Origin: Haemophilus parainfluenzae
GTDB lineage: Bacteria; Pseudomonadota; Gammaproteobacteria; Enterobacterales; Pasteurellaceae
Direction: 5' to 3'
Length of the DNA: 15,287 nt
Assembly (NCBI GenBank): GCA_018381425.1
Contig: JAGZRY010000020.1
Coordinates: forward strand, 1 to 15,287
The notes below the pieces were generated by a model. The model had not been told where the DNA came from. It was given only the letters and a program-made list of their open reading frames with translations, and searched no databases. Below, piece after piece: positions 5,352-10,991 of the stretch. The position numbers and the translations under genes were made by a program. The number at the start of each line of letters is the position of its first letter. The stretch's first letter is position 1.

Positions 5352-5825
5352 ATGATAAATCCAACAATTACAATCTCTCAAAATGAATATGAGTATCTTG
5401 TTGAGCAAGCAAAGATAGTTAAGTTTATTGAGCATTACAAGCCATCAATATGTAATGACGGCGAATTCGGAACTTATGAAATGGTAGTAGGGAGCGATGG
5501 ATTAATTGCTACGGTTAGATATGGCACGCTGTCAGAATGTGTTAAATGCGCAATTGAAGATATCCGAGCTATGCAGTCTGTTTACTGGGTTGGAGAGGAA
5601 ACGGAAATTTATGCTGGAAACTCCTTAGAAGAAATTCTTCATGCGTTTTATTCCGAAAAAGAGCGCGAGGAAATTTTAAGAGATAACCTTTATGGAGAGG
5701 TTGATTTAAACCAAAAATACCCAGTCAAGGAAGACTCAAGCTCTATTGCAATAGAAAAAACCATTAAAGAATTGTTAGAAGAAATGGTCACTTTCCCGGA
5801 TGTGGTTTTAACATCTTACAATTAG
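5352..5825 (+). CDS. hypothetical protein, 157 residues
   Basis: I start it at 5352 because AAGGAG lies seven bases upstream. In-frame starts at 5283 and 5322 would place the repeated leader hairpin inside the gene. The protein is soluble and acidic. Its N-terminus (INPTITISQNEYEYLVEQAKIVKFIEHY) looks like a strand followed by a helix, as in small phage proteins that carry a short coiled segment. The middle (GEFGTYEMVVGSDGLIATVRY) is strand-rich and the C-terminus helical (IEKTIKELLEEMV). No known family is recognised. The gene sits between the tRNA and another small gene with the same leader element, so both are probably controlled in the same way. Confidence 0.7.
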   Translation: MINPTITISQNEYEYLVEQAKIVKFIEHYKPSICNDGEFGTYEMVVGSDGLIATVRYGTLSECVKCAIEDIRAMQSVYWVGEETEIYAGNSLEEILHAFYSEKEREEILRDNLYGEVDLNQKYPVKEDSSSIAIEKTIKELLEEMVTFPDVVLTSYN

Positions 5826-5828
5826 CCG

Positions 5829-5865
5829 AGCATGAGGGCTTAAAACTTATGCTTTGAAATGGCAA
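5829..5865 (+). repeat. leader element copy 2
   Basis: AGCATGAG (5829-5836) and CTTATGCT (5846-5853) form an 8-bp stem with one G-U pair. The 3' arm runs into TGCTTTGAAATGGCAA (5850-5865), identical over 16 bases to the copy at 5313. Again an ATG inside it is in frame with the next gene. The design (hairpin, then the 16-mer, then a ribosome site) is the same as in copy 1. Confidence 0.6.
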
Positions 5866-5888
5866 ACATAAAACAAACGAGGTTAAAA

Positions 5889-6086
5889 ATGGAAGAAAAA
5901 AAAGAAAACAGCCTATCTGAAAGAGATAAAGAAAATATCAAATGTGCTGTATTGAGAGCTGTTGAAAATGGCTGTTTAGAGCCAGAAGTAATCGCTCAAA
6001 GATGTTGTTCAGCAATCGAAATAATTAATAGAAATGGGCTAAACACTGGTAATGGGAGTATATCTACCTCATCCAATTCTGCCTAA
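5889..6086 (+). CDS. hypothetical protein, 65 residues
   Basis: GAGG six bases before the ATG at 5889 decides this start; an in-frame ATG at 5859 lies in the repeated leader element and would add ten residues. The protein is mostly helical and charged (SERDKENIKCAVLRAVENGC, then EPEVIAQRCCSAIEIINRNG) with three cysteines. The C-terminus is serine and asparagine rich. Its last 23 bases overlap tail to tail with the minus-strand Cas2/SinR-like gene. No known family is recognised. The same GAGGTTAAAAATG ribosome-site string precedes the beta-helix gene at 9980. Confidence 0.65.
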   Translation: MEEKKENSLSERDKENIKCAVLRAVENGCLEPEVIAQRCCSAIEIINRNGLNTGNGSISTSSNSA

Positions 6087-6336
6087 TGTATTCACCATTT
6101 CCTTCAGGCAGATTATTCCAAGCAGCACTATTCATATCCGTAACAAAGACACTATCGTTCTTATCTAAATAAATGAGCAGTTCATTACGAATTTGTTCTG
6201 CAGATTTATTGGATTTGATATACCAAACTGATTTATGAATAGCAGCCCAAACTTGATGGCTTTTAATATAACTAATCAATCCATCGTAATTTTGCCCAGC
6301 TTTGTATAAATCGTAAGAAATTAAATAGTTTCTCAT
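6064..6336 (-). CDS. Cas2/SinR-like small protein
   Basis: This 90-residue protein begins MRNYLISYDLYKAGQNYDGL, the signature of the SinR/Cas2-like (VapD-related) ferredoxin-fold family, in which the first strand carries a YDL with a conserved Asp (here Asp9). It continues with a helix, AAIHKSVWYIKS (strand), SAEQIRNELLIYLD (helix) and NDSVFVTDMN (strand), the usual beta-alpha-beta-beta-alpha-beta order. Cas2 proper works with Cas1; there is no cas1 or CRISPR here. Family members include nucleases and toxins, but activity of this one is unproven. It is alone on the minus strand inside the plus-strand early operon, with its own consensus promoter and an AGGA ribosome site seven bases before the ATG, so it is probably expressed in the lysogen. 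Confidence 0.75.
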   Translation of the reverse strand: MRNYLISYDLYKAGQNYDGLISYIKSHQVWAAIHKSVWYIKSNKSAEQIRNELLIYLDKNDSVFVTDMNSAAWNNLPEGNGEYIRQNWMR

Positions 6337-6352
6337 AGAAGAATCCTTATTT

Positions 6353-6398
6353 GTGCTGTGAGAGATTTAATTATATTCCTTAGTGTTGTGAGAGACAA
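6353..6398 (-). promoter_or_regulatory. promoter of the Cas2/SinR-like gene with flanking direct repeats
   Basis: On the minus strand TTGTCT (6393-6398) and a perfect TATAAT (6370-6375) are 17 bases apart. On the plus strand a 13-mer, GTGCTGTGAGAGA at 6353-6365 and GTGTTGTGAGAGA at 6383-6395, brackets the -10 and touches the -35. The copies are 30 bases apart with one mismatch, as expected for an operator bound on one face of the DNA. Confidence 0.65.
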
Positions 6399-6473
6399 TA
6401 AGGGCTTGAGCCTTACAAGCATAAAGAAAGGCAGCTATCAAAAACCGTATTCTTTAAGCCGAGTGCGGTTCTT

Positions 6474-6543
6474 GATGGTTGTTATCTTCCATCAAATTGG
6501 TTCCTTAGGTTATTCGCCCGCTGAAATATGCGGGCTTTTTTTT
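6474..6543 (+). ncRNA. putative short antisense RNA (C4-like), ending in a terminator
   Basis: The 70 bases fold as a 5' hairpin (GATGG and CCATC, loop TTGTTATCTT), a single-stranded middle and a terminator hairpin. The middle, GTTCCTTAG (6500-6508), can pair over nine bases (one G-U) with the ribosome site of the gene at 5352 (5337-5345). The adjoining TTATT and GCC (6510-6514, 6516-6518) can pair with GGCAATAA just upstream in the repeated leader (5324-5331). Size and logic recall the C4 antisense RNA of phages P1 and P7, which blocks a ribosome site on the same operon. No promoter is obvious, so it may be cut from a longer RNA. Alternative: just a long leader. Confidence 0.35.
6516..6543 (+). 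terminator. intrinsic terminator inside the left operon
   Basis: GCCCGC and GCGGGC form a 6-bp GC stem with an eight-base loop, followed by eight T. It lies only 17 bases before the next gene's start, so downstream genes need readthrough or antitermination, or a separate promoter. Confidence 0.85.
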
Positions 6544-6560
6544 GTAAAAAGGAAATGAAA

Positions 6561-6815
6561 ATGAATACAAAACGTTCAATAGCGGTGATGATTTTAATCG
6601 CTTTTCACCCTGCGTATGCCACTAACACAGACTGGCACGACGATGCTGTCAGCCGACAAATCCAAACCGACGCCCGCGCCGAAGCACGCAAAATCTGGCG
6701 CGAGGAGCATGGCGATTGGCAGCCGAATTTAACCCCAGCGGCCGAAGCGGAATTAGTACGTTACACCGCACAAAAACAAACCGAAATTGACCGCGCTTTA
6801 GGAGTCGCAAAATGA
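6561..6815 (+). CDS. small secreted protein with signal peptide
   Basis: The ATG at 6561 has AAGGA seven bases upstream and is chosen over 6528 and 6555. Of 84 residues, the first 20 form a Sec signal peptide: NTKR, a hydrophobic SIAVMILIAF core and an AYA cleavage site. The mature part of about 64 residues is charged and helical (RQIQTDARAEARKIWREEHG, AEAELVRYTAQKQTEIDRAL). An exported protein is unusual in a recombination/early operon and suggests a moron-type gene acting in the periplasm. The family is not recognised. It overlaps the next gene (ATGA), so the two are translated together. Confidence 0.75.
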   Translation: MNTKRSIAVMILIAFHPAYATNTDWHDDAVSRQIQTDARAEARKIWREEHGDWQPNLTPAAEAELVRYTAQKQTEIDRALGVAK

Positions 6816-7303
6816 AAATTGAAAGTTACAAAGCAAATATCCTATATAACGCTGTCTCTCAGCGATATACCGGCGAATTATGGGTTAACAACCGACTGGA
6901 ACAAAAGACCGGCAATTTTTTAAGTGAAGGTCTTGCCGTAGCGCGCTTGAATAAACGAATTGAATCATTTAACGCGATTCACGGCACAAGCATTCCGCCG
7001 TATCAAAAAGACGCCGACACGAATCAATTCAAAGCGGTGCCGGAAGCGAAAGAATCATTACCGCCAACGGAAAGCACTCCAGCAGCAGAACTGAAGATAG
7101 TTAACATCGACACAGTACACAAACATCAACTGCGCAAGCGCCGTAAACCGTTTACGCCATACGGACTGAAAGGCTATTTTATGGATAAACAAGGCAATAT
7201 CCGCTTGCATTTAGACCGCAAAGCCCACGCGCACACCATCGTCTTAAACCCCGATATGTTTGCCATGTTAGCTGACATGGTGCGAGCAACGCAGGAGCAA
7301 TAA
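6812..7303 (+). CDS. hypothetical phage protein, 163 residues
   Basis: The start overlaps the previous stop (ATGA). The protein has an N-terminal strand-rich part (KANILYNAVSQRYTGELWVN), a proline and glutamate rich linker around residues 70-95 and a basic C-terminal half (LRKRRKPFTPYGLKGYFMDK, then IRLHLDRKAHAHTIVLNPDM). The basic patch could bind nucleic acid, but no domain is recognised. There is no signal peptide, so it is not a continuation of the secreted neighbour. It lies upstream of the recombination genes. Confidence 0.7.
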   Translation: MKIESYKANILYNAVSQRYTGELWVNNRLEQKTGNFLSEGLAVARLNKRIESFNAIHGTSIPPYQKDADTNQFKAVPEAKESLPPTESTPAAELKIVNIDTVHKHQLRKRRKPFTPYGLKGYFMDKQGNIRLHLDRKAHAHTIVLNPDMFAMLADMVRATQEQ

Positions 7304-7305
7304 AC

Positions 7306-7470
7306 ATGGCGCGCCGAATTTTATCGCCGTGGCAATGCGACAGCGACCACGATTACTACGACCAGTTCGACCGTGACGAACCGGAAAACGACGAACCGCC
7401 CGAAGACTGGCGCGAACCGGAAGACGGCGACTGTGAGTATTGGGAATCTAATTGTTATGGGAGAGGGTGA
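7306..7470 (+). CDS. very acidic 54-residue protein
   Basis: The gene starts two bases after the previous stop, with GGAG eight bases before the ATG, and ends two bases before the next start. The peptide is dominated by D, E, P and W (CDSDHDYYDQFDRDEPENDE, then DWREPEDGDCEYWESN). Such strongly negative small phage proteins can mimic DNA and block DNA-binding host enzymes, and one beside a recombination module recalls lambda Gam in position. That role is inference; there is no sequence match. The tight packing on both sides supports it as a real gene. Confidence 0.7.
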   Translation: MARRILSPWQCDSDHDYYDQFDRDEPENDEPPEDWREPEDGDCEYWESNCYGRG

Positions 7471-7472
7471 AA

Positions 7473-8393
7473 ATGAATTTTGAATTAATTTTATCTACCG
7501 AAAGCCGTGTGCTTTCAACAAATATTGTTGACTTTGAAAAACGAGCGGATCAGTTTCTTTCGACTTTAACAAACAAATTTGAAACGGACGACGATTTCGT
7601 CGCCGCAAAAGAAGAAGTCAAAACCTTAAAAGAGGTTGAGGATAAAATCCGCGTGGCGATTAAGTCGGCGCAAAACGGCGAAATTGCGGATTTAATCACA
7701 TCGGCCGAAAACATTGCAGAACGATTCCGACAAGAACGCTTGAAACGCGATAAGCTAGTTAAAGAAAAAGAAGCAGAAGTCAAAGCCAATATTATCAACA
7801 ACGCCTTTGAGCATATCAGCAAAGTGCGGTATGGCTACGAGAGTGATATTTCCCTTGCTCTTGAACGCACAATGCCAAAAAGCGATATTCAAACCCGTTT
7901 AAAAAATGCCACCGCGCGTCGCAGTACATTAGCAACACTAAAAAAAGCCGTTCATGCTGAAGAAACGTTGATTTTAGCAGAATTAGGTCAAGAAAGCGCT
8001 CGACTAACTGAGCGACGCAAACTCATTCCGGCATCCGCCGAACATCTGTTTAAAGACTGGCTTGAGTTAATTATTGGCAATGATGACTTGGCATCAATTG
8101 TGGAAATGCGCTTAAACGAAGAAACACGGCGTGAACAGGCGTTGCGCGAACAAGCTAAGCAAGCCGCCGAAGCGCAGCGCACACAAGCGGAAGCCCGCGC
8201 AGTTGCTGATGAAATAGGAGTACAAAGCGCAGTAGAAAAAACACAGGAAAATCAGACTGCACTTTCTAATGAACCAATATTCAATTTTGAAATCCGCATT
8301 GCATTTACCGGCACGCAAGAACAAGCAATCAATTTAGCGCGCAAAGTAAAAGCGCAGTATGGCGACAATGTATCACTTAAAAAAATGAATTAA
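7473..8393 (+). CDS. coiled-coil protein upstream of Bet (DUF1351-like or TolA-like annotation)
   Basis: The ATG at 7473 follows GAGGG and is preferred to 7452, which overlaps the previous gene. The 306-residue protein is almost entirely helical: LTNKFETDDDFVAAKEEVKT, KEVEDKIRVAIKSA and a K/E-rich stretch near 90-115, then a long E/Q/A-rich coiled coil around 215-260 (RREQALREQAKQAAEAQRTQ). The last 35 residues form a small folded piece (FEIRIAFTGTQEQAINLARK). Phages often carry such a protein directly before a RecT/Bet gene; several are named DUF1351 or, from the low-complexity helix, TolA-like. It probably assists the recombination module. An uptake signal core lies inside the gene at 7822. 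Confidence 0.7.
   Translation: MNFELILSTESRVLSTNIVDFEKRADQFLSTLTNKFETDDDFVAAKEEVKTLKEVEDKIRVAIKSAQNGEIADLITSAENIAERFRQERLKRDKLVKEKEAEVKANIINNAFEHISKVRYGYESDISLALERTMPKSDIQTRLKNATARRSTLATLKKAVHAEETLILAELGQESARLTERRKLIPASAEHLFKDWLELIIGNDDLASIVEMRLNEETRREQALREQAKQAAEAQRTQAEARAVADEIGVQSAVEKTQENQTALSNEPIFNFEIRIAFTGTQEQAINLARKVKAQYGDNVSLKKMN
7822..7830 (+). other. Haemophilus-type DNA uptake signal core
   Basis: Exact AAGTGCGGT inside the coiled-coil gene upstream of bet. Confidence 0.85.
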
Positions 8394-8405
8394 AGGATAA
8401 ATAAA

Positions 8406-9164
8406 ATGGCAACAGCACTACAAAATCTGACTGATAAACTGGCTAAACGGTTTGAAATTGCGGACGGTTCCGACTTGATGGCGACATTAAAAAATACCGC
8501 GTTTAAAGGGAATGTAAATGATAGTCAAATGACCGCGCTTTTAATTGTTGCGAATCAATATGGATTAAATCCGTGGACGAAAGAAATTTACGCCTTTCCC
8601 GATCGACAAAACGGCATTGTTCCGATTGTCGGCGTTGACGGTTGGGCGCGAATTCTTAATGAAAACCCAAATTTTGACGGCATCGAATTTGATTTAGATG
8701 ATGAAAAATGCACTTGCCGAATTTATCGCAAAGACCGCTCAAAACCCATTTCAGTAACGGAATACATGAGTGAGTGTTTCCGTGATATGGGGCCGTGGAA
8801 AACACATCCGAAAAGAATGTTACGCCACAAAGCAATGATTCAGTGCGCGCGCTTGGCGTTCGGTTTTACCGGCATTTACGACCAAGACGAAGCGGATCGC
8901 ATTGTTGAAACGCAGCGCGAGCCGGTAAATGTAACACCAAAACAAAAAGTGATAGACGTTGCAGTGTTAATTACATCAGAGCAGAAAGAAATGCTAATCG
9001 GCTTAATTGAAGCGACCGGCACGAATACGGAAAAATTATTGACGGCATATGGCCACACTGATATTTCCGATATGACAAAAGATCAAGCCGATAATGCTAT
9101 ATCAATTCTGAATAGTCGTCTTGATAAACAGCAAGAAAATGACGGAGAAGACGTTCCATTATGA
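8406..9164 (+). CDS. bet: Bet/RecT-type single-strand annealing recombinase
   Basis: This 252-residue protein is a clear member of the lambda Bet/RecT family: LNPWTKEIYAFPDRQNGIVP, VGVDGWARILNENPNFDG, CTCRIYRKDRSKPISVTEYM, WKTHPKRMLRHKAMIQCARL, AFGFTGIYDQDEADRI. Bet coats single-stranded DNA and anneals complementary strands during phage recombination. About the first 180 residues are the conserved core; the C-terminal 70 residues (EQKEMLIGLIEATGTN and beyond) are a separate helical tail like those that contact single-stranded DNA-binding protein or the nuclease. AAGGA lies eight bases before the ATG. Its stop overlaps the start of the nuclease gene (ATGA), the usual coupling of the Red pair. 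Confidence 0.95.
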   Translation: MATALQNLTDKLAKRFEIADGSDLMATLKNTAFKGNVNDSQMTALLIVANQYGLNPWTKEIYAFPDRQNGIVPIVGVDGWARILNENPNFDGIEFDLDDEKCTCRIYRKDRSKPISVTEYMSECFRDMGPWKTHPKRMLRHKAMIQCARLAFGFTGIYDQDEADRIVETQREPVNVTPKQKVIDVAVLITSEQKEMLIGLIEATGTNTEKLLTAYGHTDISDMTKDQADNAISILNSRLDKQQENDGEDVPL

Positions 9165-9778
9165 TTGACGGTCTAATAACGCTTGATTGCGAACAAGGCT
9201 CGGAAGAATGGCTACAGGCCCGTTTGGGTATTCCCACCGCAACGGGCTTTGAAAACATTGTGACGGCAACCGGTAAAAAATCAAGCGCACAAATTAAGTA
9301 CATGGCTGAGTTGATTGAAGAAAGCATAATCGGACTACAAGACGAATCTTTTAAGTCACGATTCATGGAGCGTGGAAATCAACTTGAGCCGCTTGCCCGT
9401 TCTGCCTATGAATTCATCACGGGAAATGCCGTAACGCAAGTCGGCGGTGTATATCTTGATGAAAACAAAGAAGTGATGGTTAGCCCGGATGGACTAATTC
9501 CTGAGCTCAAAAAAGGCTTGGAAATCAAATGCCCGAAAATGAGTACGCACATTCGCTACTTATTAGAGGGCGGCGTTCCGTCTGAATACATAATCCAAGT
9601 TCAGGCTAATTTGTGGGTGACGGGCTATGACACCTGGGATTTTGTGAGCTACTGCCCGGAGTACCAAAAACAGCCACTTTACATTTTCACCGCGCATCGT
9701 GATCAAGTGCTGATGGCCGCATTTGACAAATTAATTCCGCAATTTTTAAACACATTGAGAGCTTATAAAAATGGCTAG
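9161..9778 (+). CDS. YqaJ/lambda-Exo-type recombination exonuclease
   Basis: This 205-residue nuclease is the partner of Bet. The family motifs are in order: GSEEWLQARLGIPTATGF (13-30), ERGNQLEPLARSAYEF with Glu76, SPDGLI with Asp110, and LEIKCPK with Glu121 and Lys123, followed by QVQANLWVTG. Together they make the PD-(D/E)XK active site of lambda exonuclease, which degrades one strand of duplex DNA from 5' to 3' and hands the other to Bet. The length is close to lambda Exo (226 residues). It is translationally coupled to bet at its start, and the next small gene overlaps its end by eight bases. Confidence 0.92.
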   Translation: MIDGLITLDCEQGSEEWLQARLGIPTATGFENIVTATGKKSSAQIKYMAELIEESIIGLQDESFKSRFMERGNQLEPLARSAYEFITGNAVTQVGGVYLDENKEVMVSPDGLIPELKKGLEIKCPKMSTHIRYLLEGGVPSEYIIQVQANLWVTGYDTWDFVSYCPEYQKQPLYIFTAHRDQVLMAAFDKLIPQFLNTLRAYKNG

Positions 9779-9944
9779 AAAGATTATACAAATAACGCGT
9801 GGATATTTGGGTAACGATTGCGTTGATCCGAATACACTAACAGCATTATGCGACGATGGGACATTGTGGGATCTAAATAACGGCGAATGGACAAGACTGC
9901 CAGACATTCCGCAAGACAAAACACCCGAAGCCACTAACGAATAG
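9771..9944 (+). CDS. 57-residue phage protein downstream of the exonuclease
   Basis: The ATG lies inside the end of the exonuclease gene (8-base overlap) and the frame runs 57 codons to a TAG. The sequence GYLGNDCVDPNTLTALCDDG, TLWDLNNGEWTRLPDIPQ looks like the short D/G/W-rich proteins common in phage recombination regions, in which a small strand pair carries a conserved L-W-x-L. I know of no function. The intrinsic terminator at 9928-9954 overlaps its last codons. Confidence 0.75.
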   Translation: MARKIIQITRGYLGNDCVDPNTLTALCDDGTLWDLNNGEWTRLPDIPQDKTPEATNE

Positions 9945-9954
9945 TGGCTTTTTT
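9928..9954 (+). terminator. intrinsic terminator after the recombination module
   Basis: AAGCCACTA and TAGTGGCTT pair perfectly over nine bases with a five-base loop, followed by five T. The stem includes the stop codon of the 57-residue gene. Like the one at 6516 it stands inside the operon. Confidence 0.88.
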
Positions 9955-9979
9955 ATTATCCAAATTAATGAGGTTAAAA

Positions 9980-10657
9980 ATGAAAGGGCAACAAAAGAAA
10001 TACGAGTTAACCGGTGAATTTATTGAGCATTGGAGCGGTAAAAAGCTATACCGAATTAGAGCGCTAGTTTCGTTTGGCGTAGTAGTGGCGGGACAACTTG
10101 GTGGGTTTGTTGAGTCAGAAAAAAATTTAGATCAGTCATTATCAGGTAACGCTTGGGTGTACGGTAACGCTCGGGTGTACGGTAACGCTTGGGTGTCCGG
10201 TAACGCTTGGGTGTCCGGTAACGCTTGGGTGTCCGGTAACGCTTGGGTGTACGGTGACGCTCGGGTGTACGGTGACGCTCGGGTGTACGGTAACGCTTGG
10301 GTGTCCGGTAACGCTCGGGTGTACGGTGACGCTCGGGTGTACGGTAACGCTTGGGTGTACGGTGACGCTTGGGTGTACGGTGACGCTCGGGTGTACGGTG
10401 ACGCTCGGGTTAGATCTTATGCGGTGATTTCCGAGCGTAAAATGATTTTTTGGGCATCAAATGTCGGTTCGGAAAACGGCACACTAACCGTGTTTAACGG
10501 TAAAGATGGGTTAATTGTAACGCGTGGTTGTTTTACTGGCGCTGTTGATGAGTTTTTAGCAAAATCCGCAGAAGTGCATGATGATAAAACAAAAAATGAA
10601 TACAAATTGCTAATCGAAGTGGCAAAAAGTCGAATCTTAGGTGCTAAAGATGAATGA
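9980..10657 (+). CDS. hexapeptide-repeat left-handed beta-helix protein
   Basis: The ATG at 9980 has GAGG six bases upstream; 9944 and 9968 are poorer. The 225-residue protein has an N-terminal part of about 55 residues ([40 protein letters not shown]), then 15 tandem hexapeptides G-(N/D)-A-(W/R)-V-(Y/S), then a C-terminal globular part ([20 protein letters not shown] and a helical tail). Hexapeptides with a small residue and V in alternation form left-handed beta-helices; three per coil gives five full coils. Trp at this position is unusual. Many Haemophilus and other prophages carry such proteins, function unknown. The gene overlaps the next by eight bases. The DNA repeat makes the length prone to change by slippage. 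Confidence 0.8.
   Translation: MKGQQKKYELTGEFIEHWSGKKLYRIRALVSFGVVVAGQLGGFVESEKNLDQSLSGNAWVYGNARVYGNAWVSGNAWVSGNAWVSGNAWVYGDARVYGDARVYGNAWVSGNARVYGDARVYGNAWVYGDAWVYGDARVYGDARVRSYAVISERKMIFWASNVGSENGTLTVFNGKDGLIVTRGCFTGAVDEFLAKSAEVHDDKTKNEYKLLIEVAKSRILGAKDE
10145..10414 (+). repeat. 15 tandem 18-bp repeats inside the beta-helix gene
   Basis: Fifteen units of the form GGT(A/G)ACGCT(T/C)GGGTGT(A/C)C run without interruption; the last ends differently (TTAGA). Variation is confined to three positions that switch N/D, W/R and Y/S. The near identity at DNA level points to recent expansion by slippage or unequal recombination. Confidence 0.92.
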
Positions 10658-10991
10658 AATCAATATCAACATTCCCTACTCAAGATTTTCCGATATTTTC
10701 GGGTGCTATTTTTATACACGCATGAATAGTGGCGACCCATCGGCTGTTACACGTGCGTTAGATGACGCTAAATATAGTTGGCTTATGTTTGGGTCTCAGT
10801 TGCGAAATGACGTTATCCGGATGGCGGAATCAGCAAACTATCCTGCGGTAGTTAATAACTACGTAAATAACTTTATTGAGTGGGCCAACAGTCAATTTAG
10901 CACAAAGCAAGATCACAACACACCGCGACCACTGGTTGATGTGTTGCCGGTGGTGGATTTAAAACCGTATAAAGGCGATAAAAAATGCTGA
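10650..10991 (+). CDS. hypothetical phage protein, 113 residues
   Basis: The ATG at 10650 overlaps the previous gene by eight bases; a GTG at 10641 is an alternative. The protein is soluble, with an aromatic N-terminus (INIPYSRFSDIFGCYFYTRM) and an amphipathic middle (MFGSQLRNDVIRMAESANYP). No known family is recognised. The C-terminus is cut into by the start of the methyltransferase gene, which overlaps it by seven bases. Confidence 0.7.
   Translation: MNEININIPYSRFSDIFGCYFYTRMNSGDPSAVTRALDDAKYSWLMFGSQLRNDVIRMAESANYPAVVNNYVNNFIEWANSQFSTKQDHNTPRPLVDVLPVVDLKPYKGDKKC

Noticed and set aside
4621..6480. GAGTGCGGT at about 4654 and 6461 as uptake signals
   Set aside because: One mismatch in the first core base; not counted.
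6358..6558. 66-codon plus-strand frame over the Cas2/SinR promoter and terminator
   Set aside because: It has no ribosome site, runs through a promoter, a hairpin and a terminator, and its content fits an untranslated RNA better. The resemblance of its end to short ash-type ORFs is noted under the antisense RNA.
10145..10414. CRISPR array
   Set aside because: The 18-bp units are directly contiguous with no spacers and encode a continuous protein repeat.
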